Assembly: GCF_013166655.1 (NCBI RefSeq)
Contig: NZ_JABKCA010000023.1
Span: 1-59,203, forward strand
Source of the DNA: Lentimicrobium sp. L6
GTDB lineage: Bacteria > Bacteroidota > Bacteroidia > Bacteroidales > UBA12170
DNA length: 59,203 nt
Reading direction: 5' to 3'
The notes below the pieces were generated by a model. It worked only from the letters and a program-made list of their open reading frames with translations. It searched no databases and was not told the origin of the DNA. A program made the translations under genes and the position numbers. Below are positions 15,750-24,977 of the stretch, in pieces; within the stretch, counting starts at the first letter, position 1; the number at the start of each line of letters is the position of its first letter.

Positions 15750-17252
15750 TTATCCACAATGGAAATATTTGTCAACTAGTGCTAAAATCTTTTCGTCATC
15801 ATTGCCTACTTCTTCCCGAATGTTTTCGTCTTGAAAATCGCGAAGTTTCTTGATGATCCCATCCACGGTTAGTTCATTGAAGACTCCGTATTTGAGGTAT
15901 TCTTCTCTTTGTCTGTCAAGTTCGAGAGAAGAATGATGACAACTAATAGGCAATTGTTCTAATTCCTCAACTCTGCTTTTATGTGCATCATCGAAGATAT
16001 TTACATCCACATATGTCTTTTCAGCATAAGCCAAACTGTCTTTACATTCTAAACCATGACGAGCAGCAACTGTCAACCCAGCCAATAATAGATAAATATC
16101 AGCACTACCATCTGGACAACGGAATTCTACTGTTTGTTTTGAAGAGAAATCTTCAATAACATCGCTTTCAAGTGGATTGGCATGCTTCAACATGTTCATC
16201 TGACCCGTCCAACCTAAAGGTACTCTTACCAATACAGAACGATTTCTATCGCCCCAGCATATATTTGTAGGTGCTTCTTGATGGGGTACCAAACGGAAAT
16301 AACTGGTTGGATTGGTGTTACCAAATGCGGAAATAGAAGGAGCTAATTTTAGATAACCAGCTATGGCTCTCTTAGCCACATCACTAATCTTACCATCCTC
16401 TATCATTACATTTTTACCATCTTTCATTAAACGAGTATGGATATGCAAACCACTTCCAGCTTTACCAACAGTAATTTTAGGCGCGAAAGTAATAGTAACA
16501 CCATAATTATGAGCCAAAGTTCTCATTACCCATTTTGCAATCACCAATTGATCAGCAGCATCTTCTAAAGGACTAGGCTTAAACTCAATCTCGTTTTGTT
16601 CGTATTCGAGGTTTCCTACGGTAAAGTTTCCTACTTCTGAGTGACCATATTTAATATTTCCACCTACTGTGGCAATGGCATACATGGCTTCGCGACGTAA
16701 TTCTTCCCATTTAGTAAAAGGTGTACTTTCGTGGTACCCTCTTTGGTCATCGGCTACAAAATAAGGTTCTTTTTCGCTAATGACATAGTATTCTAATTCA
16801 CCCATCACTTCGAATTCAAAACCCGTCTTTTCTTTCAGCACATGATGTGCTTTATGCAAAGTATAGGCTGGAGAACCATCAAAAGGTTCACCACTTTTAT
16901 CATAGAAACCACAAAGGATATCAATGGTTGGGAGTTCACTAAACGGGTTAACAAAAGCTGTCCTGAAACGAGGAATAACATATAGATCGCTATTTCCAGC
17001 TTCAATATATGGGAATAAACTAGAGCCATCAACTCTTTCTCCTGAGCTTAATACTTCTTCTAGTTGATCTTCGTCATAAACTACAAAGTTCAAAGTCTTC
17101 AACCTTCCATCTCCTCCGGTATATCTAAAGTTCAACATTTCAATACCATTTTCCAAAATATACTTAATAATATCAGATTTCGTAAAATCTTTGGGCTGTT
17201 TTTGCAAGTATTGAACCAATGGGTTAGGGCTGCTAATTGTTTGATTACTCAT
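15750..17252 (-). CDS. Glutamine synthetase family protein
   Basis: This 500-residue enzyme has the glutamine synthetase fold. It has a beta-grasp N-terminus (about 28-115) and the catalytic barrel with MGELEYYV (metal-binding Glu), NEIEFKPSP, HIHTRL (His, substrate), NPTSYFRLVPHQEAPTNICWGDRNRSVLVRVP (the Arg/ATP region, split here at positions near 315-345) and VEFRCPDGSAD. Glutamine synthetases join ammonia to glutamate using ATP. Canonical type I enzymes are about 470 residues and carry an adenylylation Tyr segment near residue 400, which I do not recognise here. Regulation by adenylylation is therefore unlikely, and a related gamma-glutamyl ligase role cannot be excluded. It is monocistronic, with a TATATTTG -7 box and a hairpin terminator. 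Confidence 0.85.
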   Translation of the reverse strand: MSNQTISSPNPLVQYLQKQPKDFTKSDIIKYILENGIEMLNFRYTGGDGRLKTLNFVVYDEDQLEEVLSSGERVDGSSLFPYIEAGNSDLYVIPRFRTAFVNPFSELPTIDILCGFYDKSGEPFDGSPAYTLHKAHHVLKEKTGFEFEVMGELEYYVISEKEPYFVADDQRGYHESTPFTKWEELRREAMYAIATVGGNIKYGHSEVGNFTVGNLEYEQNEIEFKPSPLEDAADQLVIAKWVMRTLAHNYGVTITFAPKITVGKAGSGLHIHTRLMKDGKNVMIEDGKISDVAKRAIAGYLKLAPSISAFGNTNPTSYFRLVPHQEAPTNICWGDRNRSVLVRVPLGWTGQMNMLKHANPLESDVIEDFSSKQTVEFRCPDGSADIYLLLAGLTVAARHGLECKDSLAYAEKTYVDVNIFDDAHKSRVEELEQLPISCHHSSLELDRQREEYLKYGVFNELTVDGIIKKLRDFQDENIREEVGNDDEKILALVDKYFHCG

Positions 17253-17317
17253 ATGATTTATTTTTTCAATATAAACTTAATTATAAAGGGAGAACACATT
17301 CTTTGTCGTTTTTCGAC

Positions 17318-17325
17318 CAAATATA
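17318..17325 (-). promoter_or_regulatory. -7 box for the glutamine synthetase-family gene
   Basis: TATATTTG on the minus strand, 66 bp ahead of the start codon, matches TAnnTTTG. No clear -33 box was found. Confidence 0.4.
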
Positions 17326-17683
17326 AGATGCCAAATATGGCGTTTTCCCCCAGCTACAAAAGAAAATAAAAATCCATTAGGAAAAAAGCGTGAATACCTG
17401 ATCTTTAAAAAATCAGTATTTTTCTGATGTTCATCTATTTGAAACAACAAAATGTGTCCATTTTTTAAACAAACCCAATTTTATAATAATATCATAAACA
17501 TCATAGGTTTAGGAATATTTAAAGAGGTATTTCCCAATATAGCCTTTATATTCTTATGGAATCTTCTAATTATCACCATAATAAGAAGTGCACACAAGCC
17601 AATAAACACGCCTAGTCTAGTTACATTTATACACCAGAAGATCTGCTATTATTCAAAAGCTTCTATTTAAACCATTTATACCC
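17326..17683. other. Divergent intergenic region between the glutamine synthetase-family gene and queA
   Basis: About 360 bp without a supported gene. A 72-codon forward frame at 17452-17670 is very AT-rich and Ile/Phe-rich, without family features. The part nearest queA is occupied by its promoter. No riboswitch of a known class was recognised. Confidence 0.5.
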
Positions 17684-17714
17684 TTGACAAAGGCCTGTTT
17701 TTGTATTATCTTTG
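17684..17714 (+). promoter_or_regulatory. Promoter of queA
   Basis: TTGACA (17684-17689), a 17-bp spacer, then TATCTTTG (17707-17714). This combines a consensus-like upstream hexamer with a perfect Bacteroidota -7 box and is the best promoter match in the window. The leader would be about 70 nt. Confidence 0.7.
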
Positions 17715-17732
17715 CATCCTTTTTTGAGCGAA

Positions 17733-17755
17733 CCCTAAGTTAATGATTTTTAGGG
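17733..17755 (+). other. Stem-loop in the queA leader
   Basis: CCCTAA (17733-17738) pairs with TTAGGG (17750-17755) within the predicted 5' leader. It does not match the preQ1 riboswitch consensus that I know, so a regulatory role is unproven. Confidence 0.35.
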
Positions 17756-17794
17756 GAAACAAAGTATCATCTTATAGCAATTTAAAACTCTAGA

Positions 17795-18841
17795 ATGAAG
17801 TTATCCAAATTCAAATTTAATTTACCAAAGGAACTGATTGCCACCCATCCAACTGAAAACCGAGATGAGTCTCGATTAATGGTTTTAAATCGAGAAACAA
17901 AAACAATTGAGCACAAGATGTTCAAGGACGTTTTAAGCTATTTTTCGGATGGGGACATCTTTGTATTAAACGATACAAAAGTTTTTCCCGCTCGCCTTTA
18001 CGGTGAAAAAGAAAAAACTGGTGCTAAGATTGAAGTTTTTCTATTGAGAGAACTCAATCAAGAATCTCGTTTATGGGACGTATTAGTAGATCCAGCTCGT
18101 AAAATTAGAATTGGAAATAAATTATATTTCGGAAACGATGAATTAGTAGCCGAAGTTATTGACAATACCACTAGCCGTGGTCGTACCCTAAGATTTTTAT
18201 TCGATGGCCCTTACGAAGAGTTCAAAAAGACCATTAAGAGATTAGGAGAAACTCCCCTACCAAAAATCCACGATCGTGCTATTGAGCCAGAAGATAGTGA
18301 GCGTTACCAAACTATTTATGCGAAAAATGAAGGTGCTGTTGCCGCTCCTACTGCTGGATTACACTTTAGCCGCGAACTTTTAAAACGCCTCGAATTACAA
18401 GGTGTAAATTTTGCTGAAATTACATTACATGCAGGGCTTGGTAATTTCCGCGACATTGAAGTTGAAGATCTGACCAAACACAAAATGGATAGTGAGCAAT
18501 TATTCATTAACGAAGCCACTGCAGACCGTGTAAATCTTTCTATTGACGCAAAGAAAAGAGTTTGTGGAATTGGAACTACTGTTATGAAAGGAATGGAATC
18601 TTCTACTAGTATTAGTGGACATTTAAAACCTTTCTCTGGATGGACCAACAAATTCATATTCCCACAGTATAATTTCAAAATTGCCAATTGTATGATCACC
18701 AATTTCCATTTGCCATACTCTAGCATGTTGATGTTAGCGAGTGCATTTGGGGGTTATGATTTTATGATGGAAGCCTATAAAGAAGCCGTGAAAGAAAAAT
18801 ATCGTTTCTTCACCTACGGAGATGCCATGTTGATTATATAA
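17795..18841 (+). CDS. queA: S-adenosylmethionine:tRNA ribosyltransferase-isomerase
   Basis: This 348-residue enzyme of queuosine biosynthesis transfers and isomerises the ribosyl group of SAM onto preQ1 at tRNA position 34, giving epoxyqueuosine. The family landmarks are visible: [21 protein letters not shown] at the N-terminus (19 or so conserved residues), [44 protein letters not shown], and near the C-terminus [18 protein letters not shown]. The length is typical (340-356). It stands alone between its own strong promoter and terminator; no other queuosine gene is in the window. Confidence 0.96.
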   Translation: MKLSKFKFNLPKELIATHPTENRDESRLMVLNRETKTIEHKMFKDVLSYFSDGDIFVLNDTKVFPARLYGEKEKTGAKIEVFLLRELNQESRLWDVLVDPARKIRIGNKLYFGNDELVAEVIDNTTSRGRTLRFLFDGPYEEFKKTIKRLGETPLPKIHDRAIEPEDSERYQTIYAKNEGAVAAPTAGLHFSRELLKRLELQGVNFAEITLHAGLGNFRDIEVEDLTKHKMDSEQLFINEATADRVNLSIDAKKRVCGIGTTVMKGMESSTSISGHLKPFSGWTNKFIFPQYNFKIANCMITNFHLPYSSMLMLASAFGGYDFMMEAYKEAVKEKYRFFTYGDAMLII

Positions 18842-18865
18842 TCGATATTGAAAATACAGAATATT

Positions 18866-18893
18866 AAGCCTGCTCATCGGAGTGGGCTTTTTC
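18866..18893 (+). terminator. Terminator of queA
   Basis: AGCCTGCTC and GAGTGGGCT form a 9-bp stem with two G-U pairs and an ATCG loop, followed by TTTTT. It lies 25 bp after the stop. Confidence 0.75.
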
Positions 18894-19008
18894 GTGTTTA
18901 TAAATTCATCATTTTTAATCTGATTTTGATTTGATTCATTTAAAACCTACTATATAACTAGGTTTTTAGATTTGTAATTGACTTTATATTACAAATATTT
19001 ACCATATA

Positions 19009-20301
19009 TTATTCTCCAAAAAGAATCAAAAACTCAGTAAACACCTTATCCTTGCGGTGTAGCTTGAAGGAAAAGCCATGATTGATTAAAATCTCACGGA
19101 CTAAGGTTAGACCTATTCCTTGGCCGGTTTGCTTGGTGGAATAGAAGGGGGTGAATAATTTCTCTATGGTCTCCTTTGTAAAACCTCCTCCATTATCTAA
19201 TATGGATAGTCTATTGTCATTTATTTCTATTTGAATGATTCCCCTTGATGAAATGGCCTCCACACTATTTTTGATAATATTGACCAAAACTTGTTCTATC
19301 TGAATACCATCGGCATAAATAAAATAGGAGGAGGATTTATCGATATATTGAATTTCTTGCATCTGAAAACTGGCATTAAATAAAGGAATGACTTTTTTAA
19401 TCAGCTCAGCAAGATCTACTTCTTTTTTATCTGGAAGAGGTAGTTTTACCACATCGGCAAAGTTGGCCATAAAGCGATTGAGACTTTTATTACGATCCAT
19501 AGAAATTTGCAAAGCATGTTCCACATCTTGCCGAATATTCTCGTCCAACTGCTCACTCATTCCCAATACCGATTGCATGACCGAGTTAACAGCACCTACC
19601 GAGTTGTTTACTTCGTGAGACATCATCCGGATGACTTTCTCATAACTCTGTCTCTCTGCCTGCACCAGTTCTCTTGTCATTTCTTCAATTAGTATAAAAG
19701 GCCGAGAAAAACCCTTATCCATAAAAGTATTATAACTGGCTTTAAATCTTCTGACTCCATCTAACTTAATACTTGAAAAGCCTTCTTCATTTAAGGATTG
19801 TAGCTTTTGGGTCCATGGAGGAGGGAGCTGAGAAAAGTTTATAGTGGTATGTTTTTCGTTGGATAGTTGAAAGAGTTGACGAGCAGCGGGATTCATACGC
19901 TCAATATCATTATCGGTATTTAAGATAAGTATAGCCGATGGAGAAGCTTCTATCAATCGGTCCAGGAAAAGGTTTTTCTCCTCATGCTCCACCCGCTCCA
20001 AATGCAATTGCTCCGACATCTTATTAAAAACGTCAATTAATTGGTCTATTTCTTTTTGCTTCACCGGACTTAAACGGGTACTAAAGTCTTTCTCTTTTAA
20101 TAAATGAATGGCTGAGCTTATGGTTTCAATGGGTTTTACCAATTGTCCATACAAAATGATAAACAGTACCAAGGACAGTAATAACAAGACTTCCCCAGCC
20201 ACAAAATACCATTTATTTACTTCCAATAAATGGTAGAGAAGAAAGCCTGTGGATAGATAAAATAAGAGGCCCCAAAGTATAAATTTTAATTTAATGCTCA
20301 T
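19009..20301 (-). CDS. NtrY-like membrane sensor histidine kinase
   Basis: The 430-residue kinase has two transmembrane helices near the N-terminus (about 5-25 and 33-51) with almost no periplasmic loop. A HAMP linker (about 52-105), a PAS domain (about 112-190; ASPSAILILNTDNDIERMN) and a HisKA-like H box (MMSHEVNNSVGAV, His229) follow. The ATPase domain has EQVLVNIIKNSVEAI (N box), LDNGGGF (G1) and TGQGIGLTLVREI (G2). The short loop suggests sensing within the membrane or cytoplasm rather than in the periplasm. The gene overlaps the end of the sigma-54 response-regulator gene by 11 bp. The pair lies immediately downstream of the ABC export operon, so envelope stress or export substrate is a plausible signal. 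Confidence 0.9.
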   Translation of the reverse strand: MSIKLKFILWGLLFYLSTGFLLYHLLEVNKWYFVAGEVLLLLSLVLFIILYGQLVKPIETISSAIHLLKEKDFSTRLSPVKQKEIDQLIDVFNKMSEQLHLERVEHEEKNLFLDRLIEASPSAILILNTDNDIERMNPAARQLFQLSNEKHTTINFSQLPPPWTQKLQSLNEEGFSSIKLDGVRRFKASYNTFMDKGFSRPFILIEEMTRELVQAERQSYEKVIRMMSHEVNNSVGAVNSVMQSVLGMSEQLDENIRQDVEHALQISMDRNKSLNRFMANFADVVKLPLPDKKEVDLAELIKKVIPLFNASFQMQEIQYIDKSSSYFIYADGIQIEQVLVNIIKNSVEAISSRGIIQIEINDNRLSILDNGGGFTKETIEKLFTPFYSTKQTGQGIGLTLVREILINHGFSFKLHRKDKVFTEFLILFGE

Positions 20302-21652
20302 AGGGGATTTTATGTTTTTCGAAACGACGATAGAGTGCTCCGCGGCTCAAACCCAAAGCTCGGGCTACTCTAGAAATGTTTCCACTATAAACTTCCATGG
20401 CTTTCACTATGGCTTCCTTTTCAATTTGGTCTAAAGTTTTTAAACCATCAGCGGACGATTGAGGTTCGGCTTTATCCATATATTTCTCAATATCCGATGG
20501 CTCAATCTGATTCTTGGAGCACATTAAAACACATCGCTCCATCAAGTTTTTGAGCTCTCTAATATTGCCAGCAAAATTTTGAAGCTTTAAAAACGAAAGA
20601 CTTTCTTTAGTTAGGTTTACCTCAGCCATTCTATTCTCTTGACAAGTGAGGGCTACAAATTGTTTAGCCAAAACAGGAATATCAGTCACTCTTTGTCGCA
20701 AGCTGGGATTATGAATATGGATGAGATTAATACGATAGTATAAATCCTCTCTGAATAATCCTTGTTGCACCATTTCGCTGAGGTTTTTATTGGTAGCACA
20801 AATCACTCTCACATTGGCTTTTCTTACGCTGCTTTCACCCAGAACTTCATAGGTACGTTCCTGCAAAACTCTCAATAATTTCACTTGTGAGGCCAAGGAA
20901 AGTTCGGCTATTTCATCTAAGAAAATACTTCCCCCTTCTGCCATTTGAAAACGGCCTTTTCTATCGGCAATAGCATCGGTAAACGAGCCTTTCTTATGAC
21001 CAAACATTTCACTTTCAAATAGGCTTTCGGAGATACCTCCTAAATTCACTTTTATGAAAGGTTTGGCTTTTCGCTTGCTATTATTATGAATAACTTCCGC
21101 TATCAATTCTTTTCCTGTACCGCTTTCTCCGGTGATTAAAACGGTGGCTTCACTACTGGCTACTCGACCCGAAACAGACAAAACCTCCAATAAAGACTCA
21201 TGTTCTCCTATGATTCCACCTAAGTCGAATTGCTGATCTAATTCTTTGCGATTACTAGAAGAGCTCTCCAGATTAATTTTCGCCCACTGAATATTACTTT
21301 TTATGGATTGTAATAAGCCTTCATTATCCCAAGGTTTGCTAACGAAATCGGAGGCTCCATTTTTAATCCCTTCCACGGCCAAGGCTATACTCGCCCAACC
21401 TGTAATGAGAATCACAGGAACTAGAGGATGGAAGACTCTCACTTTCTGGAGCAATTCCAGCCCCTCTCGTCCACTGGTTTCTATGGAGTAATTCATATCC
21501 ATGAGTATTAATTCAGGACTATTCTGTCGCAGCCATTTTAAGGCCTCCTCAGGATCATAGCAGGCATACGCTTGGTATTTGGCTTGCTTTAAAAGTAACT
21601 TTAAAGAAGTACAAACCGCTATATCGTCGTCTATTATTAAAATACTATTCAT
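20291..21652 (-). CDS. NtrC-family sigma-54-dependent response regulator
   Basis: The 453-residue activator has a receiver domain (1-120; IIDDD, phospho-acceptor Asp52 in LMDMN, conserved LITG and VSKPW). The AAA+ domain (about 145-370) has Walker A GESGTGKE (Lys181), a sigma-54 contact loop reading GSFTDA (222-227) in place of the classical GAFTGA, and Walker B SIFLDE (246-247). A Fis-type helix-turn-helix ends the protein (GNISRVARALGLSRGALYRR). Such proteins bind upstream sites and drive sigma-54 RNA polymerase. The partner kinase overlaps its 3' end. A sigma-54-like promoter and a palindrome lie ahead of the nearby HlyD/ABC operon, making that operon the obvious target. Confidence 0.93.
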   Translation of the reverse strand: MNSILIIDDDIAVCTSLKLLLKQAKYQAYACYDPEEALKWLRQNSPELILMDMNYSIETSGREGLELLQKVRVFHPLVPVILITGWASIALAVEGIKNGASDFVSKPWDNEGLLQSIKSNIQWAKINLESSSSNRKELDQQFDLGGIIGEHESLLEVLSVSGRVASSEATVLITGESGTGKELIAEVIHNNSKRKAKPFIKVNLGGISESLFESEMFGHKKGSFTDAIADRKGRFQMAEGGSIFLDEIAELSLASQVKLLRVLQERTYEVLGESSVRKANVRVICATNKNLSEMVQQGLFREDLYYRINLIHIHNPSLRQRVTDIPVLAKQFVALTCQENRMAEVNLTKESLSFLKLQNFAGNIRELKNLMERCVLMCSKNQIEPSDIEKYMDKAEPQSSADGLKTLDQIEKEAIVKAMEVYSGNISRVARALGLSRGALYRRFEKHKIPYEH

Positions 21653-21755
21653 GATTAGGCTAAATTAATTAAAAATCCATTGTGTATTTAGAAAGGGAAA
21701 ATCAACATGTTTTCCGTCTTTATACATCCGCATCGGTCATCAACCTTCTCGCTCA

Positions 21756-21798
21756 GCCGGAAAGTTCTGCTGATTGAAACATCAGTATGTTTTCCGGC
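21756..21798. repeat. Long imperfect hairpin between the ABC operon and the response-regulator gene
   Basis: GCCGGAAA and TTTCCGGC form the base of a hairpin, with a second inner stem CTGAT/ATCAG. The element is 43 bp in a 218-bp gap between same-strand genes and is more GC-rich than its surroundings. It lacks a T-run, so it may be an mRNA-end or processing structure or a REP-like unit rather than a terminator. Confidence 0.5.
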
Positions 21799-21870
21799 GA
21801 TTTAATACACACACCATCACCGTATGCCTTTCTGTTTCCTACACAAGCTTCATCGGGCGGTTCTATTAAA

Positions 21871-23037
21871 TTATTCCTCTGATAATGCTTCCGCAGCTTC
21901 AATTTTAGATGCCAAATAAGCTGGATAATAAACCGACATACTCACCAAAACAAAAATCAACAAAACACTCAATCCAAGAGCCTGCAAAAAGATATGGGTT
22001 TCAACAGGATATAGATCGAGTAGAGGAATCTGTATCATTAAAATAATGGCAGGAATAAGCGCCAGAATAGTCAAGGACCAAGATTCTAGTAAAAGTAATA
22101 AATATAGCTTTTGAGCACTGGAACCCATGGCTCTTCGGATGCCCAATTCTCCTTTTCTGCGCTTCACACTGTAACCAAAAATACCAATCATACCTAAGAT
22201 GATGTTCACGATTAAGAAAACAGCAAAGAAACCCACCATAGTCATTTCAATATTGGTTTCAGCCACCACATCTTGTTTTTTGGCATTCATGGTGGAAGCA
22301 TAGCGAATGGCAAATTCTTCTTTATTAAAATATAGATGAATGGTTTTTGCCAATTGAGAAGGATTTGCTAAATACTCATCTTTATATTTGACCACCATAT
22401 CTGCAGACCAGGTACTACTAAAATCTCTAGGATAGCAAAGTGAAGAATAATTTTCTTCATATTCATTTCTTTTCAGCATTTCATAAACACCAACTACTAG
22501 TTTGTCACCATTATTATCAATAATTTTACTGATAGCATCTTCTGGACTATCAAACAAAGCTTCTGCCAATTTCCTATCAATAACAACAGGAGTATTTGCA
22601 CTCTGATAATCATCCTCAAACCATTTCCCAGCTATCATTTCCAACTGAAAAATACGCCCAAAATTTTCATCAACACCACGCAAAACTGTACTTTCGTGAA
22701 CGCTGTCGTATATACTGGTATTCATGCTCATAGACCAAATATATGGGATTGCATTTTGAGAAAACGAAACTTGTTCAACCTCGGGATTTGATAATACTTC
22801 TTTTCTTAGCGCCACTAACCTTTCTATAAAATCCACATCCTTGAAATCCTTCTGATTGATACGAAGATGAAACATATTATCAATTTCAGCACCTGTACCA
22901 CCAGCATAAAGCTCGTATTTTTCTATCATGTAAACTGAGCTTATTAATAGAATGACGAATAAGAAAAACAATTCAAGAATGATATAAGTATTCTTGAGCT
23001 TTTGATTCCAAATTAACTTAAAACTATGTTTGATCAT
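21871..23037 (-). CDS. ABC transporter permease, FtsX/MacB type (second subunit)
   Basis: This 388-residue permease has an N-terminal transmembrane helix (about 14-37) and a large extracytoplasmic MacB_PCD-like domain (about 40-255). Three C-terminal helices form the FtsX domain (GFFAVFLIVNIILGMIGIFGY, LLLLESWSLTILALIPAIIL, LGLSVLLIFVLVSMSV), with the conserved RRKGELGIRRAMG segment between the first two. It overlaps the preceding permease gene by 4 bp, indicating translational coupling. Two non-identical permeases with one ATPase would form the MacB/LolCDE-like heterodimer that works with a HlyD adaptor and TolC. The substrate is unknown. Confidence 0.88.
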   Translation of the reverse strand: MIKHSFKLIWNQKLKNTYIILELFFLFVILLISSVYMIEKYELYAGGTGAEIDNMFHLRINQKDFKDVDFIERLVALRKEVLSNPEVEQVSFSQNAIPYIWSMSMNTSIYDSVHESTVLRGVDENFGRIFQLEMIAGKWFEDDYQSANTPVVIDRKLAEALFDSPEDAISKIIDNNGDKLVVGVYEMLKRNEYEENYSSLCYPRDFSSTWSADMVVKYKDEYLANPSQLAKTIHLYFNKEEFAIRYASTMNAKKQDVVAETNIEMTMVGFFAVFLIVNIILGMIGIFGYSVKRRKGELGIRRAMGSSAQKLYLLLLLESWSLTILALIPAIILMIQIPLLDLYPVETHIFLQALGLSVLLIFVLVSMSVYYPAYLASKIEAAEALSEE

Positions 23038-24290
23038 AATTCACCTCCTTTTAAAACATCTATGGCTTCTACCCTCGACATTTTAAGGGCAGGTATCATT
23101 CCCGATAATAAACTTAACACTAAGGACACAAACAAACTAACTAGAAATAAGCCATAGTTAAGCTGAATCTGGACATTGTTTCCAGCATCACTAAATAAAG
23201 CACTTTTTAAAGCAGATTCAAACCCATAAACAATAGTAACTGCCAAAACTAAACCCAAGATGGCTCCCAAAAAAGTAAGCAATGTGTTTTCGTAAAGAAT
23301 TTGTTTAATTAAACCCACCCTTGTTGCACCAAAGGCTTTTCTTACTCCTATTTCTTCTGAACGCTCATGAATCCTAATCAGCTGAATACTAACTAAATTT
23401 AGTGCTGGAAGAAATAAAACCAATAAAAACTTAGCTAAAATAATCAATATGGCTCTAGTATTTCCCTTGTATTCATCTGGTCTCTCCCAACCTTTCAAGT
23501 AATAAGATAAGGCACTATCTGGTCCGCCAAGATGCAATTCATAACCCTCCTCTAGAAGCGGTAATATTTTCCTTCTCACGGCTTCTACTTCTGCTATTAT
23601 TTCTTCCTTATTTTGATTGTCTTTGGCTAAAAAAACAATGGAATAAGAACCCGTTTGCATCAAGTTTCTTTCTTGACCTTCCAGCAGTGAATAAGGGATA
23701 AAAACATTTGCATAAGCTTCCATACAATTACTGGGGACTTCTTTAATAACTCCACATACCTTATAATACTTTCCTGATATTTCAATCAATTCGCCAATTG
23801 TTTTTTGGTCTTGAAAAAACCTGTTTTTCACTTTCTCATCAATGACTATTAATGAAGCAGCTTGTTCAACTTCTTCCGGGTTAAATCCTCGTCCTTCTAC
23901 AAACTCAAAATCAAAAACCTGCCACCAACCAGCATTAACATTTCTCAGTTCATATTCTTCTACTCCGTTTTCCCCAAAGAAGCTCCACGGGGTTTGGCTG
24001 CTATAAGCAATCGCTTCGGGGCTTTTCATCTTGGCCAAATAATCCTCAACCAAAGTAAAATTTAATCCCCCCATCGACATATTTTGTTCGGCCACTACTA
24101 CTTCATTTTTAATAAAGAGCATTTTGTCATTATTTTTTTCAGGACCACCAGGCCTAATGGTAGATTCAATCTTGATGGCGGCAATGAGGATGATCATAAT
24201 GGTGATACTCACACCAAATAGATTTAAAAACGTGAAGAATTTATTCTGCTGAATAATCTTCAAAAACTGTATAAAACTTGTTTTCCACAT
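23034..24290 (-). CDS. ABC transporter permease, FtsX/MacB type (first subunit)
   Basis: The 418-residue permease shares the design of its neighbour. It has an N-terminal helix (about 17-37; FLNLFGVSITIMIILIAAI), a MacB_PCD-like extracytoplasmic domain (about 45-280), then FtsX helices with ERSEEIGVRKAFGATRVGL in the first loop and a final PALKMSRVEAIDVLKGGEL. That last segment is the usual ending of this family. It sits 11 bp after the ATPase gene. The paired permeases resemble the antimicrobial-peptide and macrolide-type exporters of Bacteroidota, which are named by homology; the real cargo is not evident. Confidence 0.88.
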   Translation of the reverse strand: MWKTSFIQFLKIIQQNKFFTFLNLFGVSITIMIILIAAIKIESTIRPGGPEKNNDKMLFIKNEVVVAEQNMSMGGLNFTLVEDYLAKMKSPEAIAYSSQTPWSFFGENGVEEYELRNVNAGWWQVFDFEFVEGRGFNPEEVEQAASLIVIDEKVKNRFFQDQKTIGELIEISGKYYKVCGVIKEVPSNCMEAYANVFIPYSLLEGQERNLMQTGSYSIVFLAKDNQNKEEIIAEVEAVRRKILPLLEEGYELHLGGPDSALSYYLKGWERPDEYKGNTRAILIILAKFLLVLFLPALNLVSIQLIRIHERSEEIGVRKAFGATRVGLIKQILYENTLLTFLGAILGLVLAVTIVYGFESALKSALFSDAGNNVQIQLNYGLFLVSLFVSLVLSLLSGMIPALKMSRVEAIDVLKGGEL

Positions 24291-24301
24291 AGCTCCGGTT
24301 T

Positions 24302-24967
24302 TTAATTGACTTGTCTACCATCGAAGAAACGGATGATGCGATTAGTTTGCTTGGCCAAATGCTCATCGTGGGTCACCATAACTATGGTCATTTTACCTTC
24401 GGTATTCAGTTGATGGAGGATTTCCATAATTTCATGACCCATCTGAGAATCCAAGTTTCCAGTTGGCTCATCTGCCAAAAGTATATCTGGTTTTCCAGAA
24501 ATAGCTCTTGCTATAGCCACTCTCTGACACTGTCCTCCTGACAATTCCGAAGGGAAATGCTTCATTCGGTGCGAAAGCCCAACTCTTTCTAATGTTTCCT
24601 GCGCTATCTTTCTTCTTTGAGATGCAGAAATATTACGATAAAGTAATGGAAGCTCCACATTGTCAATAATATTAAGGGAATTAATGAGGTGAAAACGCTG
24701 AAAGATAAATCCTATTTTTTCATTTCTAAACTGAGCTAGCTTTTTGTCTTTTTGGCCTACTATTCTGGTTTCAGCAATACTGATTTCACCTTCTGTAGGC
24801 CTGTCCAACAAACCCATGATATTGAGCAAAGTACTCTTACCACAACCCGAAGGTCCCATAACGGAGACAAACTCAGATTTTTTAATCTCCAAATCTACTT
24901 GCTCTAATGCAATAGTTTCTATATTTCGGGTTCGATAAATTTTCTGAACACTCTTTAATTGTATCAT
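24302..24967 (-). CDS. ABC transporter ATP-binding protein, LolD/MacB type
   Basis: This 221-residue ATPase has every ABC motif: Walker A GPSGCGKST (38-46), Q-loop FIFQRFHLI, signature LSGGQCQRVAIARA, Walker B ILLADEPTGNLDS and switch His in MVTHD. The LDRPTEGEI and NLDSQMGHEIM segments are typical of the LolD/MacB subgroup, which powers mechanotransmission exporters rather than importers. It lies 10 bp after the TolC gene and 11 bp before the first permease gene. Confidence 0.93.
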   Translation of the reverse strand: MIQLKSVQKIYRTRNIETIALEQVDLEIKKSEFVSVMGPSGCGKSTLLNIMGLLDRPTEGEISIAETRIVGQKDKKLAQFRNEKIGFIFQRFHLINSLNIIDNVELPLLYRNISASQRRKIAQETLERVGLSHRMKHFPSELSGGQCQRVAIARAISGKPDILLADEPTGNLDSQMGHEIMEILHQLNTEGKMTIVMVTHDEHLAKQTNRIIRFFDGRQVN

Positions 24968-24977
24968 GATGGTATAT

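Noticed and set aside
17452-17670. 72-codon frame in the queA upstream region
   Set aside because: Composition is that of AT-rich intergenic DNA, and there is no ribosome-site, promoter or homology cue.
17720-17794. preQ1 riboswitch in the queA leader
   Set aside because: The leader has one stem-loop but lacks the A-rich pseudoknot tail and conserved core of known preQ1 classes.
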